DNA of 64,000 nucleotides from Streptomyces nojiriensis (lineage in GTDB: Bacteria > Actinomycetota > Actinomycetes > Streptomycetales > Streptomycetaceae), in NCBI RefSeq assembly GCF_017639205.1, contig NZ_CP071139.1:3912001-3976000 (forward strand), in the 5' to 3' direction. How positions within the stretch are numbered: the first letter of the stretch is position 1; every line of letters begins with the position of its first letter. The position numbers and the translations under genes were made by a program. Below the pieces are notes generated by a model, which was not told the DNA's origin, ran no database searches, and worked only from the letters and a program-made list of their open reading frames with translations. This document shows, one piece after another, positions 17,330 through 24,770 of the stretch.

Positions 17330-18271
17330 TCAGGCGATGGACCAAGCGATTCCATCGAGGATGTCGTGCTCCGACACGACAACCTCGGAAGCGCCGATGC
17401 GCTCCATGATCGCCAGCAGGACGAGCGCCCCCGCGCCGATCACGTCCACCCGGCCCGGATGCATCACGGGGATCGCCGCGCGCTCGGCGTGCGTCTCCGT
17501 CAGCATCCGCTCGCTGATCTCCCGCACCTGCTCGTAGGAGATCCGGGAGTGGTGGATGGCCGACGAAAGGTACTCCGGCAGCCCCAGCGCGATCCCGGCG
17601 ACCGTGGTCACCGAGCCGGCCAGGCCCACCAGCGTGCGCGCCTCGGCCAGCGGGACGCTCTCGCCGGCCAGGTCCAGCGCCGCCTCGATGTCGGCGCGGA
17701 TCGCGGCGACCTGCTCCGCGGTCGGCGGGTCGGTGACGACCCCGTCCACCACCAGGTGCCGCTCGGTCATCCGGACGCAGCCGATGTCCACGGACCGCGC
17801 GGCCCGTACGTGCTCCTCGCCGACCACGAACTCGGTCGAGCCGCCGCCGATGTCCACCACCAGGAACGGCCGCTCCAGGTGCTCGTGGGCCGTCAGCTCC
17901 TTGGTCGCGCCGGTGAAGGAGAACTCCGCCTCCTGGTCACCGGAGATCACCTCGGGCTCGACCCCCAGGATGTCCAGGACGCCCCGGACGAAGTCCGCCC
18001 GGTTCTCGGCGTCCCGGGAGGCGGAGGTCGCCACGAAGCGCACCCGCTCCGCACCGAACTCCTTGATCACTCCCGCGTACTCGCGGCAGGCGGCGAAGGT
18101 GCGCTCCAGCGCCTCCGGGGCCAGGCGCCCGGTCCGGTCCACGCCCTGGCCGAGCCGGACGATGGTCATCCGGCGGTCCAGCTCGACCAGCTCGCCGGTG
18201 GCCGGGTCGCAGTCCGCCACCAGCAGCCGGATGGAGTTCGTACCGCAGTCGACGGCGGCGACCCGGGTCAC
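17330..18271 (-). CDS. ppx: Ppx/GppA phosphatase family protein
   Basis: A 313-residue exopolyphosphatase/guanosine pentaphosphate phosphatase-type enzyme of the ASKHA fold. It opens with VAAVDCGTNSIRLLVAD (phosphate-binding loop 1), has DIGGGSTEFVVG for phosphate-binding loop 2 and VGLAGSVTTVAGI downstream. It hydrolyses polyphosphate or pppGpp. It is about 190 residues shorter than E. coli Ppx/GppA because it lacks the C-terminal HD-like domains, as is usual in actinobacteria. The GTG at 18271 overlaps the TGA of the upstream DUF501 gene (GTGA), implying translational coupling. A terminator with a T-run follows. Confidence 0.9.
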   Translation of the reverse strand: MTRVAAVDCGTNSIRLLVADCDPATGELVELDRRMTIVRLGQGVDRTGRLAPEALERTFAACREYAGVIKEFGAERVRFVATSASRDAENRADFVRGVLDILGVEPEVISGDQEAEFSFTGATKELTAHEHLERPFLVVDIGGGSTEFVVGEEHVRAARSVDIGCVRMTERHLVVDGVVTDPPTAEQVAAIRADIEAALDLAGESVPLAEARTLVGLAGSVTTVAGIALGLPEYLSSAIHHSRISYEQVREISERMLTETHAERAAIPVMHPGRVDVIGAGALVLLAIMERIGASEVVVSEHDILDGIAWSIA

Positions 18272-18819
18272 GCCCCCGGCTCCTCGTCGTCCGTCTTCTT
18301 CTCGCCGCACGGGACGACGCAGGCACCCTTGGCCCACCACTCCGGCAGCATCGCCAGGGCCTCGTCACCGAACGGGTTCACCCCGGGGCCGGCGGCCAGG
18401 GAGTGGCCGACCAGCACGTGCAGGCACTTCACCCGGTCCGGCATGCCGCCGGCGCTCGGGAAGCCCTGGAGCACCTCGATGGCGTCGCGCCGCTGGATGT
18501 AGTCCTCGTGGGCGGCCTGGTAGGCGGCGGCCAGGTCCTTGTCCTCGGCGAGCCGGGCCTGCATCTCCTTCATCACGCCGTTGGCCTCCAGCGTGCCGAT
18601 CGCGGAGGCCGCGCGCGGGCACGTCAGGTAGTACAGCGTCGGGAAGGGGGTGCCGTCGGGGAGCCGCGGGGCGGTCTCCACCACGTCCGGCTGCCCGCAG
18701 GGGCAGCGGTGCGCGATGGCGCGCAGCCCGCGCGGCGGGCGGCCGAGCTGCTGCTCGAACGCCTCGATGTCCGCGTCGGTCGGCTCGGTCCGGTCGGTCT
18801 GGGGCGGGGGCGTCTGCAT
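18268..18819 (-). CDS. DUF501 domain protein
   Basis: A 183-residue protein of the DUF501 family, usually found between divIC and ppx in actinobacteria as it is here. CRxCPCGxP-type cysteines (AHRCPCGQPDV) near residue 40, a YLTCPRA motif near 73 and the C-terminal WAKGACVVPC stretch suggest a metal or disulfide site. Function is unknown. The ATG at 18819 is preferred over an upstream in-frame start in poorly conserved sequence. Coupled to ppx through a GTGA overlap; 56 nt separate it from divIC. Confidence 0.85.
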   Translation of the reverse strand: MQTPPPQTDRTEPTDADIEAFEQQLGRPPRGLRAIAHRCPCGQPDVVETAPRLPDGTPFPTLYYLTCPRAASAIGTLEANGVMKEMQARLAEDKDLAAAYQAAHEDYIQRRDAIEVLQGFPSAGGMPDRVKCLHVLVGHSLAAGPGVNPFGDEALAMLPEWWAKGACVVPCGEKKTDDEEPGA

Positions 18820-18875
18820 GCCTGGAGGAAGTCTCTTCGTTCTCGTGGATGGGTGCTGCGGTACGGCGGTACGGA

Positions 18876-19364
18876 TCACTCGCCGGGGCGGTCGGCCTTG
18901 TCGACGCCGTCCCAGACGTTGGAGTACCAGGGGCGGTCGGAGCCGGCGTGGCCGGTCCGGTGCGGCTGCGGGGGCTGGGCCCCGGGGTCGCTCATGATGT
19001 AACTGATCTCCCCCGGGCGCAGGAAGTGCAGGTGCTTGCGCGCCTGCTGCTCCGCGTAGGCGTCGTCCTGCCAGCGGGCCTTCTCGTCGCGGAGCCGCTC
19101 CAGGCGGTCCCGCGCGGCCGCGGCGGCCCGCTGCTGCTTCGCGATCTCCGAGCGCTGGGAGACGTACTGGCGCATCGGATACGCGAGGGCGACGACCAGC
19201 GTACAGAGGACGAGCACCAGGAGCGCGGCGCGGCCGGTGAGCCGGCTGCGGCGGACCTGACGCCGCGACTGCGACCGGTAGACGTGGGCGGCGGTCCGCT
19301 CGCCGAGCTGCTTGAGCCTCGTCGCGGTGGAGAAGGTGGAGAACCGATCCCGGTTCCCGGCCAT
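18876..19364 (-). CDS. divIC: septum formation initiator DivIC/FtsB-like
   Basis: A 162-residue bitopic division protein. It has a basic cytoplasmic start (to about 43), one membrane helix AALLVLVLCTLVVALAY (46-62), an extracytoplasmic coiled coil (about 68-110, RSEIAKQQRAAAAARDRLERLRDEK-like heptads) and the FtsB/DivIC motif LxFLRPGEISY near 113-122. It should form the DivIC/FtsL complex that helps sporulation septation and is dispensable for vegetative growth in Streptomyces. It lies 99 nt downstream of eno in the same direction, separated by a hairpin that may attenuate read-through. Confidence 0.9.
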   Translation of the reverse strand: MAGNRDRFSTFSTATRLKQLGERTAAHVYRSQSRRQVRRSRLTGRAALLVLVLCTLVVALAYPMRQYVSQRSEIAKQQRAAAAARDRLERLRDEKARWQDDAYAEQQARKHLHFLRPGEISYIMSDPGAQPPQPHRTGHAGSDRPWYSNVWDGVDKADRPGE

Positions 19365-19396
19365 TGGTCCGCCTCCCCTAGGTGCGCACTACGCAA

Positions 19397-19437
19397 TACG
19401 TCCCCGCACACGGTACGGGACCGAGTGCGGGGACGTA
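19397..19437 (-). terminator. hairpin between eno and divIC
   Basis: 13-bp perfect stem (TACGTCCCCGCAC at 19397-19409 with 19425-19437) and a 15-nt loop. It probably terminates or attenuates the eno transcript before divIC. Confidence 0.6.
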
Positions 19438-19463
19438 CGGAGGCCAGCCCCTCAGGGGGGTGA

Positions 19464-20744
19464 TTAGCCCTTGAAGCGCGGGAAGGCGCTGCGGCCCGCG
19501 TACACCGCGGCGTCGTCGAGGATCTCCTCGATGCGCAGCAGCTGGTTGTACTTGGCGACACGGTCCGAGCGGGCCGGGGCGCCGGTCTTGATCTGACCGC
19601 AGTTCACGGCGACGGCGAGGTCGGCGATGGTGACGTCCTCGGTCTCACCGGAGCGGTGGGACATCATGCACTTGAAGCCGTTGCGCTGGGCCATCTCGAC
19701 GGCGTCCAGGGTCTCGGTCAGCGAACCGATCTGGTTCACCTTCACGAGCAGGGCGTTCGCGGAGCCCTCCTCGATACCGCGGGCCAGACGCTCCGGGTTC
19801 GTGACGAACAGGTCGTCACCGACGATCTGGACCTTGGCGCCGAGGCGGTCGGTGATGGTCTTCCAGCCGTCCCAGTCGTCCTCGAACAGCGGGTCCTCGA
19901 TGGAGACCAGCGGGTACGCCTCGACGAGCTCGGCGTAGTAGTCGGTCATCTCGGCGGCCGAGCGGGACTTGCCCTCGAACTCGTACTGGCCGTCCTTGTA
20001 GAACTCGGACGCGGCGACGTCGAGCGCGAGCGCGATGTCCTTGCCCGGGGTGTAGCCGGCCTGCTTGATGGCCTCGATGATGAGGTCGAGCGCGGCGCGG
20101 TTGGACTCCAGGTTCGGGGCGAAGCCGCCCTCGTCGCCCAGGCCGGTGGAGAGGCCCTTGGTGTGCAGGACCTTCTTGAGGGTGTGGTAGACCTCGGCAC
20201 CCCAACGCAGCGCCTCGGAGAAGGACTCCGCGCCGATGGGGGCGATCATGAACTCCTGGATGTCCACGTTGGAGTCGGCGTGCGACCCACCGTTGAGGAT
20301 GTTCATCATCGGAACGGGCAGCAGGTGCGCGTTCGGACCGCCGAGGTAGCGGAAGAGCGGAAGGTCCGAGGCCTCGGACGCGGCGTGCGCGACGGCCAGG
20401 GACACGCCGAGGATGGCGTTGGCGCCGAGCGAGCCCTTGTTGTCGGTGGCGTCCAGGTCGAACATGGCCTGGTCGATCAGACGCTGCTCGGTGGCGTCGT
20501 AGCCGACGAGCTCCGGGCCGATCTGCTCGATGACGGCGAGGACGGCCTTCTCGACACCCTTGCCGAAGTAACGGTTGGGGTCACCGTCACGGAGCTCGAT
20601 GGCCTCGAATGCACCGGTGGAGGCGCCGGACGGAACTGCAGCACGGCCGGTGCTGCCATCGTCGAGGCCCACCTCGACCTCGACCGTGGGGTTGCCTCGG
20701 GAGTCCAGGATTTCCCGGGCTACGACGACGTCGATGGACGGCAC
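19464..20744 (-). CDS. eno: enolase
   Basis: A 426-residue phosphopyruvate hydratase interconverting 2-phosphoglycerate and phosphoenolpyruvate in glycolysis. Signature residues are present: GGSHADSN and GDEGGFAPN in the active site, the metal ligands in ALDVAASEF, SIEDPLFEDDW and QIVGDDLF, the base Lys in LLVKVNQIG and the SHRSGETED loop. Start choice: AGGAG runs directly into the ATG at 20750, leaving no spacer, whereas GTG at 20744 is six bases away and gives the usual PSIDVVVAREILDSRG beginning. GTG 20744 is therefore preferred. First gene of the eno-divIC-DUF501-ppx series. Confidence 0.97.
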   Translation of the reverse strand: MPSIDVVVAREILDSRGNPTVEVEVGLDDGSTGRAAVPSGASTGAFEAIELRDGDPNRYFGKGVEKAVLAVIEQIGPELVGYDATEQRLIDQAMFDLDATDNKGSLGANAILGVSLAVAHAASEASDLPLFRYLGGPNAHLLPVPMMNILNGGSHADSNVDIQEFMIAPIGAESFSEALRWGAEVYHTLKKVLHTKGLSTGLGDEGGFAPNLESNRAALDLIIEAIKQAGYTPGKDIALALDVAASEFYKDGQYEFEGKSRSAAEMTDYYAELVEAYPLVSIEDPLFEDDWDGWKTITDRLGAKVQIVGDDLFVTNPERLARGIEEGSANALLVKVNQIGSLTETLDAVEMAQRNGFKCMMSHRSGETEDVTIADLAVAVNCGQIKTGAPARSDRVAKYNQLLRIEEILDDAAVYAGRSAFPRFKG

Positions 20745-20867
20745 GAGCATCTCCTTCTGGGATGTGACGCTGAGTGTGCGGTGGCGTGTCAGGCCGTGGG
20801 ATGGCCTTGCCGCCTAGAGCCTAACCGGCTCCGGGCACTGGGCCGCCCGACCGCCCGGACCCTGGGA

Positions 20868-20910
20868 CGAAAAAGCGACCGAATACCCCTCTTCCGGGAC
20901 ATAGGTCGCT
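20868..20910 (-). terminator. intrinsic terminator with T5 tract
   Basis: On the minus strand AAGCGACC (20910-20903) pairs with GGTCGCTT (20879-20872), followed by a run of T (to about 20869). The 23-nt loop is long. It lies between the rpfA 3' end and eno, both on the minus strand, and would stop rpfA read-through. Confidence 0.5.
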
Positions 20911-20940
20911 TGATCATCGGCGTTCGGGGGCCGCACGCGG

Positions 20941-20975
20941 CACCGCCCGGCGCGTGGGGCACGCGCCGGGCGGTG
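20941..20975 (-). terminator. GC-rich terminator after rpfA
   Basis: 15-bp perfect stem (20941-20955 with 20961-20975) and a 5-nt loop, 60 nt past the rpfA stop. Confidence 0.8.
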
Positions 20976-21035
20976 GAAATCCTGCACGGGGTCAGCTGAC
21001 GCCGCGTAGATGTTTTCGCGGCTTTGCCGCGGTGT

Positions 21036-21764
21036 TCAGCTGAGCTTCAGCTTCTGGCCCGGGAAGATCAGGTCGGCGTCCGAGACGATGTCCTTGTTCA
21101 GCTCGAAGAGCTGCTGCCAGCCGCCCTTGACGCCGTTGGCCTCGGCGATGGTGCCCAGGGTGTCGCCCGGCTTGACCTCGTACGAGCCGTTGCCGGTCTT
21201 CGGCGCGACCGGGGCCTCGGCGCGCTCGGAGCGGGTGGTCGGAGCCTCGGTGCGCTTGGTCTCCTGCTTCGGCGCGGCCTTGGTCTCGGTCTTCTTGGTC
21301 TCGGGCTTCGGCTGCGGCTTCGACTGCGGCTTGGACTGCGGCTTCGACGACGCCGGGGTCTCGGAGCCGCCACCGGTGTAGGCGGAGTTCGACAGACCCT
21401 TGCCGCAGGACGGCCAGGCGCCCTTGCCCTGGCTCTTGAGGACCTTCTCCGCGACGGCTATCTGCTGCGACTTGGAGGCCTGGTTGGCCTGCGCGGCGTA
21501 CGACTTGCCACCGAACCCGGCCCACGTGGACGGCGAGAACTGCAGACCGCCGTAGTAGCCGTTGCCCGTGTTGATGGACCAGTTGCCACCGGACTCGCAC
21601 TGCGCGACCTTGTCCCACTCGGACGTGGTGGCGGCGCTGGCGGTGCCCGCGGCCATCAGGGGGGCGGCCACGGCCACACCGGCGACACCGGCGAGCGTGA
21701 CGATCCGGACAGACCGCTCGATTGCAGTACCGCGACGGTGCTTGCCCTTGCCGGAAAGCAGCAT
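21036..21764 (-). CDS. rpfA: resuscitation-promoting factor (Rpf) with LysM domain
   Basis: A 242-residue secreted muralytic enzyme that cleaves peptidoglycan during spore germination. A Sec-type signal (basic start, hydrophobic 24-40, AxA site near TASAATTSEWDKVAQ) is followed by the lysozyme-like Rpf domain (about 45-120; catalytic Glu in AQCESGGNW). A KPQSKPQSKPQ and Glu/Lys/Thr-rich linker follows, then a C-terminal LysM peptidoglycan-binding domain from about 193 (YEVKPGDTLGTIAEANG). The ATG at 21764 is preferred over GTG at 21779 because GAGGAG lies seven bases before it. A c-di-AMP riboswitch occupies the 5' leader, the arrangement known for S. coelicolor rpfA. Confidence 0.92.
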   Translation of the reverse strand: MLLSGKGKHRRGTAIERSVRIVTLAGVAGVAVAAPLMAAGTASAATTSEWDKVAQCESGGNWSINTGNGYYGGLQFSPSTWAGFGGKSYAAQANQASKSQQIAVAEKVLKSQGKGAWPSCGKGLSNSAYTGGGSETPASSKPQSKPQSKPQPKPETKKTETKAAPKQETKRTEAPTTRSERAEAPVAPKTGNGSYEVKPGDTLGTIAEANGVKGGWQQLFELNKDIVSDADLIFPGQKLKLS

Positions 21765-21780
21765 GGAGTTTCTCCTCACC

Positions 21781-21945
21781 GACGCCTACGAGGTGAGCTG
21801 TCGGGTTCGGGCGAGTGAGTTGCCCGGCCGTGCGACCTAGCGCACGTCTTAACCCCAAGCCGGTGGCGTGACCGTCTCTCAACGGCCGCTCCCGGCACCT
21901 ACCTTGGTTCCCCCGCTCCTGCCTTCGGCGCTTGACGCGACGACT
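21781..21945 (-). promoter_or_regulatory. ydaO-type c-di-AMP riboswitch in the rpfA leader
   Basis: Read on the minus strand, the leader holds the ydaO hallmarks in order: CCGAAGGCAGGAGCGGGGGA near the 5' end, GGGGTTAAGACG in the middle (around 21850), then CCGAACCCGACAGCTCACCT and CGTAGGCGTC next to the gene. It ends 16 nt before the rpfA start, directly at the ribosome site. In this riboswitch class c-di-AMP binding turns expression off. The rest of the 452-nt gap 21765-22216 holds the rpf terminator hairpin at 22027-22060 and is otherwise empty; published work places a small RNA in this gap in S. coelicolor, which I cannot confirm here. Confidence 0.88.
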
Positions 21946-22026
21946 GTTCCCTTCGTCCGCCGGCAGGATTCGGCGATGCGGTCGAAGGAGCTCGCGGTGG
22001 CGAGCGATTCAGAAGGTAGACAGGTC

Positions 22027-22060
22027 TCTCCCCGATGTTCAACGAGGAACATCGGGGAGA
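22027..22060 (-). terminator. hairpin downstream of the second rpf gene
   Basis: 13-bp perfect stem (TCTCCCCGATGTT with 22048-22060) and an 8-nt loop, about 155 nt past the stop of the gene at 22217. Could also be the end of a small RNA in this gap. Confidence 0.6.
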
Positions 22061-22216
22061 AACGGCCCCTACTTGCACCCCCCGCAGGGGCATTTGCGCA
22101 GGTGAGGACGGGGTTTGCGGAAGCCCCGAGGCGGGACACGCCAGTTGACCGGAAGAGACACATGTCTCACTTATAGAAATCCGACATTCGGCTCTTTCCG
22201 GATAACTGAACTGTCC

Positions 22217-23251
22217 TTATTGCGGGGTTAGATCCAGGTTCTGGCCGGGCTTGATGAGGTCGGCGTCCTCACCGATGACTTGCTCATTGGCCTGGTAGAG
22301 ACCGTTCCAGCCCCCCTTTACGCCCTTGGCAACCGCGATGGTCGCCAGGCTGTCGCCCGCCTGGACCGTGTAGGTGGGGTCCGACGCGGCATCAGACGAC
22401 GCCTTCGGCTCGGCCTCCGGCGCACCGCGGTGCTTGCCGTTGCCCTCGACAGGAGTGGTGGCGGTGGTCTGCGGGACCGCCGGGGCCGTGGGGGCCGTCG
22501 GGTCGACCGGGGGCAGGCCCGGCGTGGAAGGCGAGGTGGTGGGCGCGGTCGGGTCCACCGGCAGCGTCGGCGCCGTCGGGTCGACGGGGGTCGGCGTACC
22601 GGTCGGGCCGCCCGGCTGGACCGGCGCCGTCGGGTCGGCCGGAGGCGTCGTCGGGACGTCCGGCGCGGGCATGACGGGCAGTCCGATGGACGGCGCGTCG
22701 GGGATCAGGAACGGGGTACCGGACGGGCTCGGGGCCGGGGCCGGGGTCGGGGACCCGTAGTCCGTGGACGGCTTGCCGCCCCCGGTGGACGGAACGGCGT
22801 CGTCCGGGCGGGACGGCGCGGGGGCGATGGGACCGTGGCCGCCGGGGAGACCGGGGTCCACCTGTGCGGCGGGGCTCTCCCGGACCAGACCGGCCGAGGC
22901 CGCGCACAGCGGCCAGGCCTGCGGCCCCGTCGAGCCCAGCACCCGCTCGGCGACGGCTATCTGCTGGGAACGGCTCGCCAGGTCGGGGCGCTCGGCGAAG
23001 TCGAGCCCGCCGGCGCTCTGCCACTCCTCCTGGGTGAACTGGAGTCCGCCGTAGGCGCCACTGCCGAAGTTCGCGCTCCACGAGCCGCCGCTCTCGCACT
23101 CGGCCACCTTGTCCCACGTGGACGTGTCGGCGGCGGTGGCGCTGGTGGCGGCCAACAGTGGCATGGCCAGCGCAGAGCCAGTGACTCCGGCTGTGACGAC
23201 CAGCGCGGGGACCTGGCGGGGGCGTCTGTGACGGCCGTTCCCGGAGAGCAT
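22217..23251 (-). CDS. second Rpf/LysM secreted protein with Pro-Thr repeat linker
   Basis: A 344-residue paralogue of the neighbouring rpfA product. A signal peptide (about 1-41, cleavage near TSATAADTSTW) precedes the Rpf lysozyme-like domain (42-118; catalytic Glu in AECESGGSW). A long low-complexity linker (about 125-265) is rich in Pro and Thr with repeated DPTAPT/PVDPTAP units, and a LysM domain begins near 293 (YTVQAGDSLATIAVAKG). The linker probably spans the cell wall. The ATG at 23251 follows AGGTGATCC. It lacks the riboswitch of rpfA, so control differs. It probably corresponds to the gene called rpfC in S. coelicolor. Confidence 0.9.
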   Translation of the reverse strand: MLSGNGRHRRPRQVPALVVTAGVTGSALAMPLLAATSATAADTSTWDKVAECESGGSWSANFGSGAYGGLQFTQEEWQSAGGLDFAERPDLASRSQQIAVAERVLGSTGPQAWPLCAASAGLVRESPAAQVDPGLPGGHGPIAPAPSRPDDAVPSTGGGKPSTDYGSPTPAPAPSPSGTPFLIPDAPSIGLPVMPAPDVPTTPPADPTAPVQPGGPTGTPTPVDPTAPTLPVDPTAPTTSPSTPGLPPVDPTAPTAPAVPQTTATTPVEGNGKHRGAPEAEPKASSDAASDPTYTVQAGDSLATIAVAKGVKGGWNGLYQANEQVIGEDADLIKPGQNLDLTPQ

Positions 23252-23341
23252 GAGGGATCACCTTTCGCATATAACAGCGGGGTAACGGCAGAACCTAGCG
23301 GCCTTCGAACGATTGTCACAAGTCAAGGCCGAACCTGACTT

Positions 23342-24655
23342 TTAATCAGCTTTCGCGCAAGTGTTTTGAGCCGCGAATCGAACGGGAAGAGTCCGCAGCC
23401 CTCGCATGATCAACCCCCCGCGCCAGCGCAGGTCTTGGGGTGGAACGGCCAGTTCCAGATCGGGCAGACGCGTCAGCAAAGTCGCGAGCGCGGTCTGTCC
23501 TTCGAGCCGGGCGAGCGGAGCGCCCAGGCAGTAGTGGATGCCGTGACCGTATCCGAGGTGCTGGTTGTCGGTCCGGGAGAGGTCGAGGGTGTCCGGGTCC
23601 GCGAAGCGCTCCGGATCCCGGTCGGCGGCCGCGAGGACGACCAGGACCGGATCGCCGGCCTCGATCCGCATGCCGCCGAGGGTCAGCGGCTCGGTGGCGA
23701 ACCGCCAGGTCGCCAGCTCCACCGGCCCGTCGTAACGCAGCAGTTCCTCGACCCCGGTGGCCAGCAGTCCGCTCTCCCCCGCGGCGAGGGAGAGCTGGAG
23801 GCGCTCGCGCTGCCCGGGGTTCATGAAGAGGGAGTGGACCCCGTTGCCGATGAGGTTCACGGTGGTCTCGAAACCGGCGAAAAGCAGGATGAAGGCCATG
23901 GCGGTGGCCTCGCCCTCCGTCAGATGGTCGCCGTGATCGCTCGCCCGGATCAGGTCGGAGATCAGGTCATCACCCAGATCATCCCTTTTGCGGTGAATGA
24001 GTTCGCCGAGGTAGGTCCGCATCTGCTTGACCGACCGGGCCACTCCGCCGCGCGGACCGCCGCCGTGGCGGATCATCATGCCGGCCCAGTCGCGGAAGTC
24101 GTCCTGGTCCTCGCGCGGTACCCCGAGCATCTCGCAGATGGCGTAGATGGGGAGCGGGAAGGCGAACTCGTGAATGAGATCAGCCTCACCTTTCCCCGCG
24201 AAAGCGTCGATCAGGTGGTCGGTGAGCGCCTGCACCCGCGGGGCGAACTCGGCGACCCTGCGCGGGGTGAAGGCCTTCGACACCAGCCGCCGCAGCCGGG
24301 TGTGGTCCGGCGGGTCGATGTTGAGCAGGTGGGTCATCAGCTCCGCCTTGCGCTCCCCCGGGATCCCGGTCTTGCCCTTGGCGTGCGCCGGCTCCGCGTG
24401 GTGCGCCGGATTCTTGCTGAGCCGCTGGTCGGCGAGGGCCTGGCGGGCATCGGCGTACCGGGTGACGAGCCACGCCTCGACCCCGCTGGGCAGCTTGGTG
24501 CGGTGCACCGGGGAGTGCTCGCGCAGCCAGGCGTACGCCGGGTAGGGGTCGGTCGCGAACTCCCAGTCGAAGAGGGTGGGACCCTCGGCGGAAGAGGCGT
24601 CGGCGGGAAGGTCCGCGGGGGATTCGGCGGGGGTTCCGGAGGTCTGCTCGTGCAC
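23342..24655 (-). CDS. cytochrome P450
   Basis: A 437-residue soluble bacterial P450. The I-helix motif AGFETT, the K-helix ExxR (EELLRYDG) and the haem loop LGYGHGIHYCLGAPLAR with the thiolate Cys are all present, as is FAT/WRF-type sequence before the loop. The fold resembles the CYP105/CYP107-type streptomycete enzymes; the substrate is unknown. The GTG at 24655 is the most upstream start that leaves room for the divergent globin gene's promoter, but it has no clear ribosome site. Divergent from a globin-reductase protein that could supply electrons. No ferredoxin gene is adjacent. Confidence 0.88.
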   Translation of the reverse strand: MHEQTSGTPAESPADLPADASSAEGPTLFDWEFATDPYPAYAWLREHSPVHRTKLPSGVEAWLVTRYADARQALADQRLSKNPAHHAEPAHAKGKTGIPGERKAELMTHLLNIDPPDHTRLRRLVSKAFTPRRVAEFAPRVQALTDHLIDAFAGKGEADLIHEFAFPLPIYAICEMLGVPREDQDDFRDWAGMMIRHGGGPRGGVARSVKQMRTYLGELIHRKRDDLGDDLISDLIRASDHGDHLTEGEATAMAFILLFAGFETTVNLIGNGVHSLFMNPGQRERLQLSLAAGESGLLATGVEELLRYDGPVELATWRFATEPLTLGGMRIEAGDPVLVVLAAADRDPERFADPDTLDLSRTDNQHLGYGHGIHYCLGAPLARLEGQTALATLLTRLPDLELAVPPQDLRWRGGLIMRGLRTLPVRFAAQNTCAKAD

Positions 24656-24732
24656 CCGACGACCGTATCCCGGCGCCGAGCCCCCATCCGATATGGGTGG
24701 TTCGTCGCGGCTGTCCGTAGATCGTCCATCCC

Positions 24733-24763
24733 TTGACCTGAACTTCTCCGGCATTCCTACTTT
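24733..24763 (+). promoter_or_regulatory. candidate promoter giving a leaderless globin mRNA
   Basis: TTGACC at 24733-24738 and TACTTT at 24758-24763 are separated by 19 nt. Initiation seven bases after the -10 would fall at the GTG start codon (24771), which has no ribosome site. The stretch is also less GC-rich than its surroundings. Confidence 0.45.
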
Positions 24764-24770
24764 CGGTTTT

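Noticed and set aside
20744..20750. ATG at 20750 as the enolase start
   Set aside because: The ribosome site abuts this ATG with no spacer; GTG 20744 has proper spacing and gives the family's usual first residue.
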